A stretch of 64,000 nucleotides of DNA from positions 67,850 to 131,849 of the forward strand of contig QFXC01000002.1 in NCBI GenBank assembly GCA_003349885.1, in the 5' to 3' direction. The notes below the pieces were generated by a model that did not search any database, was not told where the DNA came from, and saw only the letters and a list, made by a program, of their open reading frames with translations. Positions 43,183-53,218 of this stretch are shown here, one piece after another. The DNA comes from an endosymbiont of Galathealinum brachiosum. GTDB lineage: Bacteria; Pseudomonadota; Gammaproteobacteria; SZUA-229. Within the stretch, counting starts at the first letter, position 1. Each line of letters starts with the position of its first letter. The translations under genes were made by a program, and so were the position numbers.

Positions 43183-43550
43183 TTAACACTCCGTCGCATA
43201 GTATTAAATAATAACTTAATAAATATAACAATTCCAATATAAGTTAATACCTCCTTGTGTGGGTCTTAGAGGATTAGGGTTAATTACAACGTTCTGAATA
43301 GTCACATTCGTCGTTATCCAGTATTAATCAGGGACAAAGACGCCTAGAACATTAGAAACAATCGATATATGGCGCGGTTTTTCGTCGATTTATTGGGTCT
43401 GTTGTGATTAGCAAATTATTTAGCAGCATCTCCCATTATTGTCTTAAATAGTTGCTTCATAGTATTAAATAAAATAAAAAGAAGTCGGCAACAAAAAGTT
43501 ACTAATTACCTTATGTCACCTCCCCCCTTTATATTTAACGCTAAGTTGCT
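43183..43550. other. Intergenic region without a gene
   Basis: 368 bp between the solute-binding gene start and the dihaem gene stop. The phrase ATAGTATTAAATA occurs twice (near 43198 and 43460). A heavily decayed B-like stretch may lie near 43330-43372. Nothing else stands out. Confidence 0.4.
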
Positions 43551-44438
43551 TTATTTCCCATGCACTCTGAAATCAAGTGGTATCTTAACTGTCCATGCAC
43601 CTCGGACATCACCTTTTTTGTATCCCATAGACAGATCATGTGGATATTCTGTCTGAACTGCATCTGCAACTCCGGGGCCTAATTGATCATATGTACCATG
43701 GCATTTCAGGCAAGGCAGGAATGGTGCCTCGCTTGGCATACCTGGCATGGTGATGGAACGCATATAACGGAAATAACTATTAGTATCGTTACCCTTTCCT
43801 TCTGTCACCATAGCGTAGGACTCGAACTCTTTAGTTGGCAAAATAGTGCCATCTGGTTTGGGGATATCAAACTGGGTTCGTGTATCGCCATCAGCAGCCA
43901 TTTCTACAAACTGTTTCAACTGTTTCAATTCCCATTCATCTGGAATGTTTCGTGAATTACGAGTGCGTTCAGTAACACGCCTTACCAGATAACCTGTTGA
44001 ACGGGAAAAGTTCGAGGCAATTTCGGGACCTAACTCCGGGCAACGTGGAAACACTTCCGCAAATATATTCGGATTATTGATGCTGCCATCTGGGTTCATC
44101 ATTCCCGTGCCCTTCATTGCCATAATGAAACTTTTAAACAACGATTTAAAATAATCACTGGCGGTACTACGTGCATCAGCAAGTAGTTCTGCCTCGGTTG
44201 GAGGTGTTGCAGAGCAACTGGCAACTTCAGGACAGAAAGCACAGGCACCTTCTGTTTGATATGTCGTTTGCTCCCATGTGGGTGAAATATCACCGTAGTG
44301 ACATCCGGAACAGTCTGCAATAACCTCATAACCACATGCGTTATTTACATCAGCAAGCGCTTTACTTTGAGCAACAACACTCGTGGGTAGTGCGAAGCTG
44401 AAAGCCAGACTAAAGATAAGTAATGCTATTTTTTTCAT
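43551..44438 (-). CDS. DUF3365-type periplasmic c-type cytochrome
   Basis: 295 aa with a signal peptide cut after VVAQ near residue 24. Haem motifs: CSGCH at 43-47 and CLKCH near 247 (FLPCLKCHGTYDQLGPG). Extra Cys pairs are present (EGACAFCPEVASC). The C-terminal half follows DUF3365: NFSRSTGYLVRRVTERTRN, EFESYAMV, YFRYMRSITMP, YPHDLSMGYKKGDVRGAWTVKIP. A strong Shine-Dalgarno sequence (GGAGG) precedes the ATG. DUF3365 proteins are haem sensor or redox proteins of the periplasm. A perfect FNR-type palindrome lies 140 bp upstream, so it is probably induced when oxygen is low. Confidence 0.9.
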   Translation of the reverse strand: MKKIALLIFSLAFSFALPTSVVAQSKALADVNNACGYEVIADCSGCHYGDISPTWEQTTYQTEGACAFCPEVASCSATPPTEAELLADARSTASDYFKSLFKSFIMAMKGTGMMNPDGSINNPNIFAEVFPRCPELGPEIASNFSRSTGYLVRRVTERTRNSRNIPDEWELKQLKQFVEMAADGDTRTQFDIPKPDGTILPTKEFESYAMVTEGKGNDTNSYFRYMRSITMPGMPSEAPFLPCLKCHGTYDQLGPGVADAVQTEYPHDLSMGYKKGDVRGAWTVKIPLDFRVHGK

Positions 44439-44951
44439 TTTTTCCTCCAGGCCTTTTGGGTTGTTCTGGTAGTTAATTTTTATATTGCTACAGGTACATT
44501 TTTAATACGGCTGGAAAAATAGCGTTAGTCATTTGTTCGTTCATTTTCGTTCATTTAATTACATAAGAATTTCTTAATTGATCTTGATCAAAATGATTTA
44601 AATGCTAAGATTAAGTAACTGGATTTTAATTTTTGAAATAAACTTTGAATTCAATACGTTATACCTATATTAGATTTTATCAATTTAATGAAGTTGATAT
44701 AGATTAGTTTCTTACTGTAAATAACTTCCAGGATATATAAACACCTTTTTTCTTCACTGCATTACTGCTTAACCGTATCACTAACTCGTTTGATCATATT
44801 TAGAAATAGTGTTGTGCCATTTATTTTCCAGCTCAATCATCATAACTAAGCTGAAAAATCAGATAAACAGGCTTATAGTGCTTTAAATTAATCACTATTC
44901 TACTAACATTAATATAAAGACAAATTTTATTGCAGATAAATCGGAGCTGTT
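44439..44951. other. Divergent intergenic region with an FNR-type site
   Basis: 513 bp between the dihaem gene (minus) and the HAMP-REC gene (plus). It contains a tandem decamer TTCGTTCATT (44536-44555) and a perfect FNR box (44578-44591). No gene. Confidence 0.6.
44578..44591. promoter_or_regulatory. FNR/ANR-type binding site
   Basis: TTGATCTTGATCAA matches the FNR consensus TTGAT-N4-ATCAA exactly. It is 140 bp before the start of the DUF3365 cytochrome gene and 361 bp before the HAMP-REC gene. Oxygen-dependent control of the cytochrome gene is the simplest reading. Confidence 0.7.
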
Positions 44952-46130
44952 ATGACTTTCTTACATAACTACTGGAAGGATGCAAACATAAAATCTAAAA
45001 TCATTATTCCAGTAATGATATCTCTTTCTATAATAAGTATTGTTACTGGTATCAGCCTGTACAATTCAGAAAAGTCAGGCCTGATAAATGAACTTAATTA
45101 TCAGGGAGACAATATCGCCTCATCACTATCTGCTTATGCTATCAGACCTGTTTCCACAGCTGATCACGATTTATTAACCCGTTATGCCAATAAACTGATA
45201 GCCGATAAGAAAATTATTAATCACGTATCATTTTACAAAAACAACACGCCTTTTCTAACAATAAATAGTGGTTCAATAAGAGAGAAGCTACGACCTGAAA
45301 CATTAAAATATTTTAAATCTCCGATCTACTCCCCTGACAATAAAACGGAAGTCGGCTTTGTAAGAATTAGCCTGTCCACAGAACAAATCGAAAACTATCT
45401 GGCCAGACGCGTTGTTGAAATAACCGCAATATCTGCATTAATAGTAATTATCTCTAGCGTTTTACTCTCATGGTTACTTGAAAAAGTCATTTCACGACCA
45501 CTTGAAAAACTGACTCATAAAATTCAAATGATATCTCATGGTCGATTTGATAATCGTGTTTCCTCTGAGTCCATTGGGGAAATGGGGCACCTGTTTGAAA
45601 ACATCAATGGATTAAGAATTAGACTTAAAAGATTACAAAGCAACCTGTTTAAATCTAACAGGGAAAGAAAATCTAAAAAACACCTGAATATAAAACCTAA
45701 AGGTCTTAAAGCATTAGTTATTGATGATGATAAACTCATCCTCATGCATGCTCAAAAACTTCTTGAAAAAAATAATATGGCCGTTATTTTAGCTGACCAT
45801 GGAAAAAAGGCTCTTAGCATTCTTAAAAATGAACAGATAGATTTAATTCTACTCGATCTGATAATGCCTGAGATGTCTGGCTTTGATGTTTTAAATGAAA
45901 TTAAAAGCAATAAAGATATTGAAAAAATACCCGTTATTGTTATTTCATCAATCTCAGATAAAGATTATATTGTAAAAGCCCTGAATAGTGGTGCTGCCGA
46001 TTATGTAATTAAACCATTCAACAATCAGGAATTATTAGCCCGGGTTAAAACACACCTGAGAACATCCCTAAGAGAAATTGAACTTGAACATATTCTTGAT
46101 GAACGACTAGATAGCCTGAAAAACATTTGA
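44952..46130 (+). CDS. Membrane protein with HAMP and receiver domain
   Basis: 392 aa. Membrane segment 1 (about 17-37), a periplasmic sensor part (about 38-150), membrane segment 2 (about 155-180), HAMP (about 182-235), then a short basic linker and a REC domain (about 250-370) with VIDDDK, LILLDLIMPEMSG (phospho-Asp near 302), VISSIS and IKPF. There is no kinase, guanylate cyclase or DNA-binding output, which is unusual. It may be a membrane-tethered response regulator receiving phosphate from one of the nearby hybrid kinases, or an adaptor. Oriented away from the DUF3365 gene. Confidence 0.88.
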   Translation: MTFLHNYWKDANIKSKIIIPVMISLSIISIVTGISLYNSEKSGLINELNYQGDNIASSLSAYAIRPVSTADHDLLTRYANKLIADKKIINHVSFYKNNTPFLTINSGSIREKLRPETLKYFKSPIYSPDNKTEVGFVRISLSTEQIENYLARRVVEITAISALIVIISSVLLSWLLEKVISRPLEKLTHKIQMISHGRFDNRVSSESIGEMGHLFENINGLRIRLKRLQSNLFKSNRERKSKKHLNIKPKGLKALVIDDDKLILMHAQKLLEKNNMAVILADHGKKALSILKNEQIDLILLDLIMPEMSGFDVLNEIKSNKDIEKIPVIVISSISDKDYIVKALNSGAADYVIKPFNNQELLARVKTHLRTSLREIELEHILDERLDSLKNI

Positions 46131-46209
46131 TTTATTAAGCATTACCCATACATGCAGCGGGTTATTTTTTAATACAATAAATAATCAGAAAATTAATTGA
46201 CACCAGTTT

Positions 46210-48210
46210 TCAATCTTTAATAAACCTTACCTTGTCGCTTTTCCTGTCATACACAAAACTTCCTGCTTCCAGTTTTTTACTCACTTTATATCTTTTATCC
46301 TGAATAAATATAATCACTCCAGGATAGGTGAATTTGTTGACACGAACATTACCAACATTTTTATCTTTTATTTCTTCAATTAATTTTAATTTTTTTTCTT
46401 CCAGTTTCTGTTTAGTATCGACCAGAGCTTTACGTGTTATCTGAAGTTTAAAAATAATATCCTTTGTTTCTTTGACTGGCATTATTCGATGACGTGTTTC
46501 AAGCTGATCAACTTTTTTCAGGTTTAATATATTTTTCTCTATATCATCATCAATGAGCCGAATTTTTCGCCTTTCTTCCTGGGCGACACCAATATGAACA
46601 ACTGTTTTAACGAAACCATCTGATCCTAACTCAGAAACTTCCAGATGATTGTTAGCCGTAATTTCGCCTCCAGCAACCATACTGTGTTTGGGATTACCCA
46701 CGCCGACTCTAATAGTGTCATTAGAAGCAACAGTACTATTGAGAATACTGCCAGTAACAGTGAGCACACCATTAACAAAAACTTTCGCGTTTTCTATAAA
46801 ACCGACATTTATATTTGAAGGAGAATAAACTCGACTTTTAACGCCTCTAATACCTCCTTTAATAACAATATCACCTTCAGCTCGAATAGTGCTGTCTTCT
46901 ACGTTATATTCGATAATGACACTATCATCACTTTCGATTATAAAGCCAGGTCGGATAGAACCTTTTACATGGACAGGTATATTGCTATTAATATTACCTT
47001 TTTCATAATCTACTTTATCGATAACTAACAAATCGATAACCTTTAGCGTGAAATTGCTCACGATTAATGCACCGTCCATGTCTGCAACCAAACGGCCTTT
47101 TTCGTCTATGTGCAATCCTTGCAGTTTTAATTTTATTTCTCTGGGTTTCTTTACTTTTATTGCAACACCACGTACTGTTTTTCCTTCAACACCTGGTTTA
47201 GCTTTCAGTAAGTATCCTGCCCTGTCACCTTCACTCACATTCCAGGGATAACCTTGCTCATGATAATCAATGTAACCGCCATGAATCTCGGCACCAATAG
47301 TATTTTTATCAAGACTGATAATGAGTTTGGCATCCTTACAGGGTTCAGACTCCAGACCATTAGCCACTACCACATCTGATACACAGCTTACAGGGTGTTG
47401 CCCTGTAATATTTAGCGCTTTACTGAGAGCTGTCTGAATACTTACCTCATCGAAGCCAAAACTAACTTTATTTCGATTTAGCTCTTCAATAATATTTTCA
47501 GTAGTAATTTCTACATCATTAACAGTTTTCGCATAAATATCCATACACGCCTGCATATTTCCTTCTGCAATATTTACACTGCTTGATAGTGATATTTTTT
47601 CTATACGCTCTGTATGCTCGTAATCAATTACCCCAAGATTGGTTGCAATATAATCAACGTCTTTTTGATTCTTGGTGATTTTTATACCTGCACCTGTCTG
47701 AATTTTTACTTTTTTTCCAGGCGATACTTTAATTACTTTTCCGTAGACGTTTTTTCCCGGAGTACCGTTGATGGCTTCCCTGTAAGTAGCAACTACATCA
47801 TCGGGTAACACGACAGCACAATTATGATTTAGATATTTTTCTGGAATATTCAAGGTAAAAATAGCATCTTGACTCTCCACTGGTGGTTTACCTTGAACAA
47901 TACAGGCCTGTTCATCCGAAAGAGTATTACCGGGTGCTTCTATAATAGCTTCAATGTTTTCTTTATTAACAGGGGCTGATATTTTTTTTGATTTGAGTCT
48001 GGCAGCAATCATCTCGATACTTAACGCATCTCCACCATCACTGGCCGGTGTTATATCTCTTATGTATACCGACAACTGATCATCGGACACCTGCAGCTTA
48101 AAACCGGCTGAGGCGGGCTCAGGATTTTTTTCTTCAGCTGAATGCTCTTTATCAGTACGCAGATGATTATCAGGTTCTATCTTTTCTGTATTTGGTTTAT
48201 CTGTCATCAT
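46210..48210 (-). CDS. FapA-family (DUF342) polymer-forming protein
   Basis: 666 aa. FapA/DUF342 family: the N-terminal region includes CAVVLPDDVVATYREAINGTPGKNVYGKVI, and the middle has a long parallel beta-helix with repeating V/I patterns (IEGDIVIKGGIRGV-like, GFIENAKVFVNGVLTVTGSI). A helical coiled coil follows near 560-625 (LIDDDIEKNILNLKKVDQL) and a beta C-terminus (YKVSKKLEAGSFVYD). In Vibrio and Pseudomonas such proteins help regulate surface or flagellar processes. The acidic N-terminal 50 residues are unusual. A single gene with an ATG start and GAGAG Shine-Dalgarno. Confidence 0.88.
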   Translation of the reverse strand: MMTDKPNTEKIEPDNHLRTDKEHSAEEKNPEPASAGFKLQVSDDQLSVYIRDITPASDGGDALSIEMIAARLKSKKISAPVNKENIEAIIEAPGNTLSDEQACIVQGKPPVESQDAIFTLNIPEKYLNHNCAVVLPDDVVATYREAINGTPGKNVYGKVIKVSPGKKVKIQTGAGIKITKNQKDVDYIATNLGVIDYEHTERIEKISLSSSVNIAEGNMQACMDIYAKTVNDVEITTENIIEELNRNKVSFGFDEVSIQTALSKALNITGQHPVSCVSDVVVANGLESEPCKDAKLIISLDKNTIGAEIHGGYIDYHEQGYPWNVSEGDRAGYLLKAKPGVEGKTVRGVAIKVKKPREIKLKLQGLHIDEKGRLVADMDGALIVSNFTLKVIDLLVIDKVDYEKGNINSNIPVHVKGSIRPGFIIESDDSVIIEYNVEDSTIRAEGDIVIKGGIRGVKSRVYSPSNINVGFIENAKVFVNGVLTVTGSILNSTVASNDTIRVGVGNPKHSMVAGGEITANNHLEVSELGSDGFVKTVVHIGVAQEERRKIRLIDDDIEKNILNLKKVDQLETRHRIMPVKETKDIIFKLQITRKALVDTKQKLEEKKLKLIEEIKDKNVGNVRVNKFTYPGVIIFIQDKRYKVSKKLEAGSFVYDRKSDKVRFIKD

Positions 48211-48713
48211 TAAACTCTCATAGTTAACAATGAACTAAAGGTTTCTGTTTGATTACCAGATGAAATAATAAATCTGGTGCTAATACTTATCTTATAGCAG
48301 AAAAATAGCATCAACTTATTAACCCTTGTACTGCTGTTTTTTCTAATATTAGAGTCGATTTAGATCTGGCCCCATATATTGCATATATTGCCATGCTGAC
48401 ACGAGGTTTTTAGACTGGAAACTCACGAGCTGAAGAAACAAAAAACACCCCGTAACTCATTGATTTTGAAGACACTGCCAGGATTTAAATCAAACCATTC
48501 TACCAAGTGATTGATAGTATTATCTAATATCGAGTTCGAATAATATGTATACCACCCAATAATGCCCCATGTCCCAATTGCTATTGACGTGGGATTCGAA
48601 TTAATATTTCAGACTGTTTCTTTTCACTATTTTTATTTTAGCTGGTTTAATGCTTTAAGATTTCATACAAGACGATATTTGTCTTACAAATAATTATGTA
48701 CAACTATGAAACC
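48211..48713. other. Intergenic region with a decayed repeat B
   Basis: About 500 bp with no gene. Around 48330-48366 the core TCTAATATTAGAG and a ATCTGGCCCC tail are the remains of a B copy. CCATGCTGACACGAGG near 48392 recalls part of repeat A. Confidence 0.45.
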
Positions 48714-51700
48714 CTAATTAAGTTTTAGTGTTTTTTTCATATAAAGATAAAAAACAACAGGTAACAGGAACATAGAAACCAGTGGCGCAGTAATCATCCC
48801 CCCTACCATCGGAACAGCAATAGGTCGCATGACTTCAAGCCCACTGCCCTCACCTAATAACACAGGTAATAAACCGCCAATAATAACAGCAACTGTCATG
48901 GTTTTAGGGCGCACTCTTTTTAAAGCACCTTCTAATACTGCCGATTTTAATTGTTCCTTTGATTCTGGTTTATGTTGACTGATCGCCTGTTTTAAATAAA
49001 TAAGCATGACAATACCAAACTCTGTTGCAACACCCGATAACGCAATAAAACCAACCACAACCGCTACTGACAGGTTAATTTGATATGCATACAACAACCA
49101 GGCGCCACCAACAAGTGCAAAAGGCACGCTTAACATGACAATTAAAGATTCCGTAATATTTTTAAAACTCAAGTACAATAGAATAAAAATAATAATGAGT
49201 GTTAATGGAATAATATAAATTAATTTTTCTTTAACTCGTTCGTAATATTCAAATTTACCAGCCCAGGACAGGCTGTATCCTGGTGGCAATATAACTTCTT
49301 TGGATATCACAGACTTTAATTCATCAACATAAGCACCAAGATCCTGATTTATAATGTCGATATAGACATTAACGCTTAAGCGACCATTCTCGCTTTTTAT
49401 CATTGCCGGACCATCTGAATACTTAATAGCTGCAAATTCACTTAAAGGTAATAAATCACCATGCTTTGTAACAATAGGCAGATCATTTAATTTTGATATT
49501 GAGTTTCGAATATCATAGGGGTAGCGGATGTTAATCGGGTAACGTTCTCTGCCTTCAACCGTTTCTGTAATATTCACACCACCAACTGCTGTTGAAATAA
49601 TTTTCTGCAAATCACCCACATTAAATAATTGCTGGCCGGCATTAAATCGATCAATTGTAATATCGATATATCGTCCATTTGAAATACGTTCAGCAATAAC
49701 CGAAGTGGTGCCATTAACGGATTTAGCTAATGTTTCAATTTGCTGTGCAATTTCTTCAACATTTTTTAATTCTGAACCCGTCACTCTAATACCTACAGGA
49801 GTTTTAACACCTGTTGCCAACATATCAATTCTGGCTTCAATAGGCATTAACCATGCGTTAACCAGCCCGGGAACTTTGACTCTGGCATCCAGTTCTGCTT
49901 TTATTTTTTTAATGGTCATGCCATCACGCCACTCTTCTCTGGGCTTAAGTTGAATCGTTGTCTCTAACATATTCAACGGCGCCGGATCTGTTGCTGTTTC
50001 GGCACGTCCTATTTTTCCAAATACCTGCTTTACCTCTGGAACTGTCAAAATTAATCTATCTGTTTGTTGTAATAATTCACGACCTTTACCTATCGATATA
50101 CCAGGTAAGGTAGTCGGCATATATAACAGGTCACCTTCATCTAACTCCGGCATAAATTCTGAACCCGTATTTGATAATGGCCATAACGTTGTTAACAACA
50201 GAACACATGCGAAAAAAATAACATTTTGCGGTGAATTTAATGCTCGATTTATATTAGGTCGATAGGCATCCGTGAATAAACGATTGACCGGATTCGCATG
50301 CTCATCTTTAATTCTTCCATGAATAAAATAGACTGCTAAAACCGGAACCAGTGTAATTGAGAGTCCTGCGGCGGCTGCCATTGCATAGGTTTTGGTAAAA
50401 GCCAACGGGCTAAACATTCGGCCTTCCTGTGCTTCCAGGGCAAACACTGGCAGAAAACTCAGGGTAATAATAATAAGTGAATAAAATAATGGAGGACCGA
50501 CTTCGACACAGGCGTTGGTAATGATTTTCACCCTGTTTTCTATCGTGGTGGATTTAGTTTTATTAAGTTCCAGATGCTTATGAATATTCTCGATCATAAC
50601 AATAGAGGCATCCAGCATTGCACCTATGGCAATAGCAATACCCCCCAGTGACATGATATTTGCATTGATGCCCTGGTACTTCATAAGTATAAAGGCTGAC
50701 AGAATACCTACTGGCAAACTGATGGCTATAACCAGTGAAGAGCGAACGTGCATTAAAAATAAAACACAAACCAGAATAACAACAATGATTTCTTCAATTA
50801 ATTTACTGCTTAAGGATTCTATTGATCGTTGAATCAAGTCTGCCCTGTTATAGGTTTCAATAAGCTCAACCCCTTCAGGCAGGGCCAACTTTAACTCTTC
50901 AATTCGTTTCTCTACAAGCCGAATAGTATCAAGTGCATTTTCTTCCCATCGCATTATCACGATACCACCAACAACCTCTCCCTTACCATCAAGCTCTGCA
51001 ACACCTCGCCTTGGTGCTGGCCCTTCTCTTATTTGAGCAATATCACGTAAAAAAACCGCTTCACCAACTGCATTAACACCCAACGGTCCTACATTTCCAA
51101 TATCTTCTTTACTGGATAAATAACCATGAACACGAATCATGTACTCCGCTTCAGAAACCTCGATCACCGATGCACCTGATTCCTGATTACCTTTTTTAAG
51201 TGCGCTGATCACTGATGAAAGTGTCACCAGTTCACGATGAAGTACGTTAGGATCAATAATAACCTGATACTGTTTGACCATACCTCCCAGTGAAGCAATT
51301 TCTGCAACACCCGGAACAGATTCAAGTTCAAATTTTAAAAACCAGTCCTGTATAGAACGAAGTTCACCTAAATCATGCTGCCCCGTTTTATCAATTAATG
51401 CATATTCATAAACCCAGCCGACACCACTCGCGTCTGGCCCTAATGATGTTTTAGCTCCATCCGGCAACGTTTTTTCTACTTCATTCAGATATTCTGAAAC
51501 CCGTGATCTTGCCCAGTAAGGATCAACGTCTTCATCAAATAAAACATAAACATAGGAGTCACCAAAAAACGAATAACCCCGAACAGTCGTCGCACCGGGC
51601 ACAGTTAACATGGTTGAGGTTATCGGATAGGTAACCTGATCTTCAATAATCTGTGGTGCCTGCCCGGGATAACTGGTTTTAATAATAACCTGAGTATCAG

Positions 51701-51827
51701 ATAAATCAGGTACCGCATCGAGTGGAATACTACTCAGGGATCGAACGCCCCAGACTGCAATGATTAAACTCATTAATAAAATGAGCGGCCTGTTTTCAAT
51801 CGACCATCGAATAATTGATCTGATCAA
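48714..51827 (-). CDS. cusA: CusA-type heavy-metal RND efflux pump
   Basis: 1037 aa. Inner-membrane HME-RND transporter that uses proton flow to export Cu(I)/Ag(I) from the periplasm. Twelve membrane helices, with GGIAIAIGAMLDASIVMIE in TM4 holding the proton-relay Asp. The three periplasmic Met positions of CusA are preserved in context: YMPTTLPG, PLNMLETT and RIDMLATG. The protein is complete from MIRSIIRWSIENRP to a short C-tail. Start overlaps the stop of cusB by 4 bp. No outer-membrane factor gene is adjacent, so a TolC-like or CusC-like partner must be elsewhere. Confidence 0.96.
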   Translation of the reverse strand: MIRSIIRWSIENRPLILLMSLIIAVWGVRSLSSIPLDAVPDLSDTQVIIKTSYPGQAPQIIEDQVTYPITSTMLTVPGATTVRGYSFFGDSYVYVLFDEDVDPYWARSRVSEYLNEVEKTLPDGAKTSLGPDASGVGWVYEYALIDKTGQHDLGELRSIQDWFLKFELESVPGVAEIASLGGMVKQYQVIIDPNVLHRELVTLSSVISALKKGNQESGASVIEVSEAEYMIRVHGYLSSKEDIGNVGPLGVNAVGEAVFLRDIAQIREGPAPRRGVAELDGKGEVVGGIVIMRWEENALDTIRLVEKRIEELKLALPEGVELIETYNRADLIQRSIESLSSKLIEEIIVVILVCVLFLMHVRSSLVIAISLPVGILSAFILMKYQGINANIMSLGGIAIAIGAMLDASIVMIENIHKHLELNKTKSTTIENRVKIITNACVEVGPPLFYSLIIITLSFLPVFALEAQEGRMFSPLAFTKTYAMAAAAGLSITLVPVLAVYFIHGRIKDEHANPVNRLFTDAYRPNINRALNSPQNVIFFACVLLLTTLWPLSNTGSEFMPELDEGDLLYMPTTLPGISIGKGRELLQQTDRLILTVPEVKQVFGKIGRAETATDPAPLNMLETTIQLKPREEWRDGMTIKKIKAELDARVKVPGLVNAWLMPIEARIDMLATGVKTPVGIRVTGSELKNVEEIAQQIETLAKSVNGTTSVIAERISNGRYIDITIDRFNAGQQLFNVGDLQKIISTAVGGVNITETVEGRERYPINIRYPYDIRNSISKLNDLPIVTKHGDLLPLSEFAAIKYSDGPAMIKSENGRLSVNVYIDIINQDLGAYVDELKSVISKEVILPPGYSLSWAGKFEYYERVKEKLIYIIPLTLIIIFILLYLSFKNITESLIVMLSVPFALVGGAWLLYAYQINLSVAVVVGFIALSGVATEFGIVMLIYLKQAISQHKPESKEQLKSAVLEGALKRVRPKTMTVAVIIGGLLPVLLGEGSGLEVMRPIAVPMVGGMITAPLVSMFLLPVVFYLYMKKTLKLN

Positions 51828-53104
51828 TTCTCAGATCCCATTTCAACTTCTGTAACAGGTGAACTAATGCGTGCAACCTCAGCCCTGAGCTCGCTTTCCG
51901 AATCCAGTAAAAATTGCCCTGACACCACAACCTTCATGCCATCCTGTAGTCCAGAGATAATTTCCACATGCTCATCATTATCTAGCCCGGTGACAACATC
52001 AACCGGCTGAAAGCGGCCACCACTTTTTGCTACTACCACAACATTTTTAGAGCCGGTTCGAATAACCGATGATGATGGCACGAGTAAAACGTTATTCTTT
52101 GACTGTGTGTATACGGTCATTTCTGTCTGCATACCCAATCTTAAATCGAGCTTACTGTTATCTTTAAAATCAGCAATGACTTTAACAGCAGTAGTACTAC
52201 TGTGCCCAAGATCATCTACCTTTCTTACTTCACCTTGCCAGCTGAGCCCCGGAAATCGTCGTATAGACATAGAAATTTTTTGCCCAACCTTAAGCCATAT
52301 CCATTGAGTTTCAAACACTTTGGCATAGGCTGAAATAGAATACAGTGGTTTTAAAGTGCCAATCACTGCACCCGATTTTATTTTCTGTTTAAGTTTTACA
52401 TTTAATTTTGTTAATAAACCTGTATCCGAATAACGTAAATGATAAAGATTAGATGGCTGTTTGGTTTTTATTAATAATTTAATCTCGTCAAAGGTATAAC
52501 CTAATATACTTAACCTGCGCTTTAATATGCGCATATTCTTTACATCGTTTTTATTTACGACTTTTAGGTACTGTTTCTGAAGCTGGAGTATTTCATCTGA
52601 CTCAAGTGACACAATCACTTCATTTTTATAAAACTTGTTTTCTTCATCTGAATGATTAATAAATCGGACAACACCCGATACCGGCGATACCAGTAAAACA
52701 TCATCTCGTTTTTTAACTTTATTAATGTAACCATAAAGTCGGATATTCTTATGAATATTATCTCGAACAACATCGGCTGTTTTGATTCCAAAATTATTGA
52801 TAACGGATGAGTCGACACGTATTTCTGGGTGCAACTTATCGTTATCACTTAATGTGGATAGATTTTCTATCTGTTTACTTACTAATGACATACCACAAAT
52901 TGGACAATCACCATTATGTTTCTGATGGATATGTGGGTGCATGGGACAGGTATAATATTCTGTTTTGGCTTCTGTTTTAATATCGGCCAATACTTCAGCT
53001 TCAATATTATTCACTTCATTTGGCGACAATAGAGGGGCCGCAACCATACCTAAAACAAACGCAAATATGACGGTAACTAAAATTAAAATAACGGACTTTT
53101 TCAT
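51824..53104 (-). CDS. cusB: CusB-type periplasmic adaptor with metal-binding N-domain
   Basis: 426 aa. N-terminal membrane anchor or signal (about 4-25). A heavy-metal-binding domain YYTCPMHPHIHQKHNGDCPICGM sits at about 51-74, with Cys-Pro-Met-His and Cys-x-x-Cys ligands. Then follow barrel-sandwich and helical hairpin regions (VSPVSGVVRFI; LRLGMQTEMTVY) and a C-terminal VVSGQFLLDSESELRAEV. It links CusA to an outer-membrane channel and passes metal. First gene of the two-gene unit; a strong palindromic terminator separates it from the multicopper oxidase gene upstream. Confidence 0.95.
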   Translation of the reverse strand: MKKSVILILVTVIFAFVLGMVAAPLLSPNEVNNIEAEVLADIKTEAKTEYYTCPMHPHIHQKHNGDCPICGMSLVSKQIENLSTLSDNDKLHPEIRVDSSVINNFGIKTADVVRDNIHKNIRLYGYINKVKKRDDVLLVSPVSGVVRFINHSDEENKFYKNEVIVSLESDEILQLQKQYLKVVNKNDVKNMRILKRRLSILGYTFDEIKLLIKTKQPSNLYHLRYSDTGLLTKLNVKLKQKIKSGAVIGTLKPLYSISAYAKVFETQWIWLKVGQKISMSIRRFPGLSWQGEVRKVDDLGHSSTTAVKVIADFKDNSKLDLRLGMQTEMTVYTQSKNNVLLVPSSSVIRTGSKNVVVVAKSGGRFQPVDVVTGLDNDEHVEIISGLQDGMKVVVSGQFLLDSESELRAEVARISSPVTEVEMGSEN

Positions 53105-53160
53105 AAACTTAACTATAGGATAAACTACTTTTTATCTCTAGGTAATAAAACGCCTTAACA

Positions 53161-53192
53161 GCAAAAAGCCGGCAATATTGCCGGCTTTTTGC
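53161..53192. terminator. 32-bp perfect palindromic terminator
   Basis: GCAAAAAGCCGGCAAT is followed by its exact complement. The A5 and T5 runs flank a GCCGGC stem on both sides, so it can work in both directions. It ends the multicopper oxidase transcript (minus). Confidence 0.93.
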
Positions 53193-53218
53193 TCTAACTA
53201 TGGCTGTATAACTAAATA

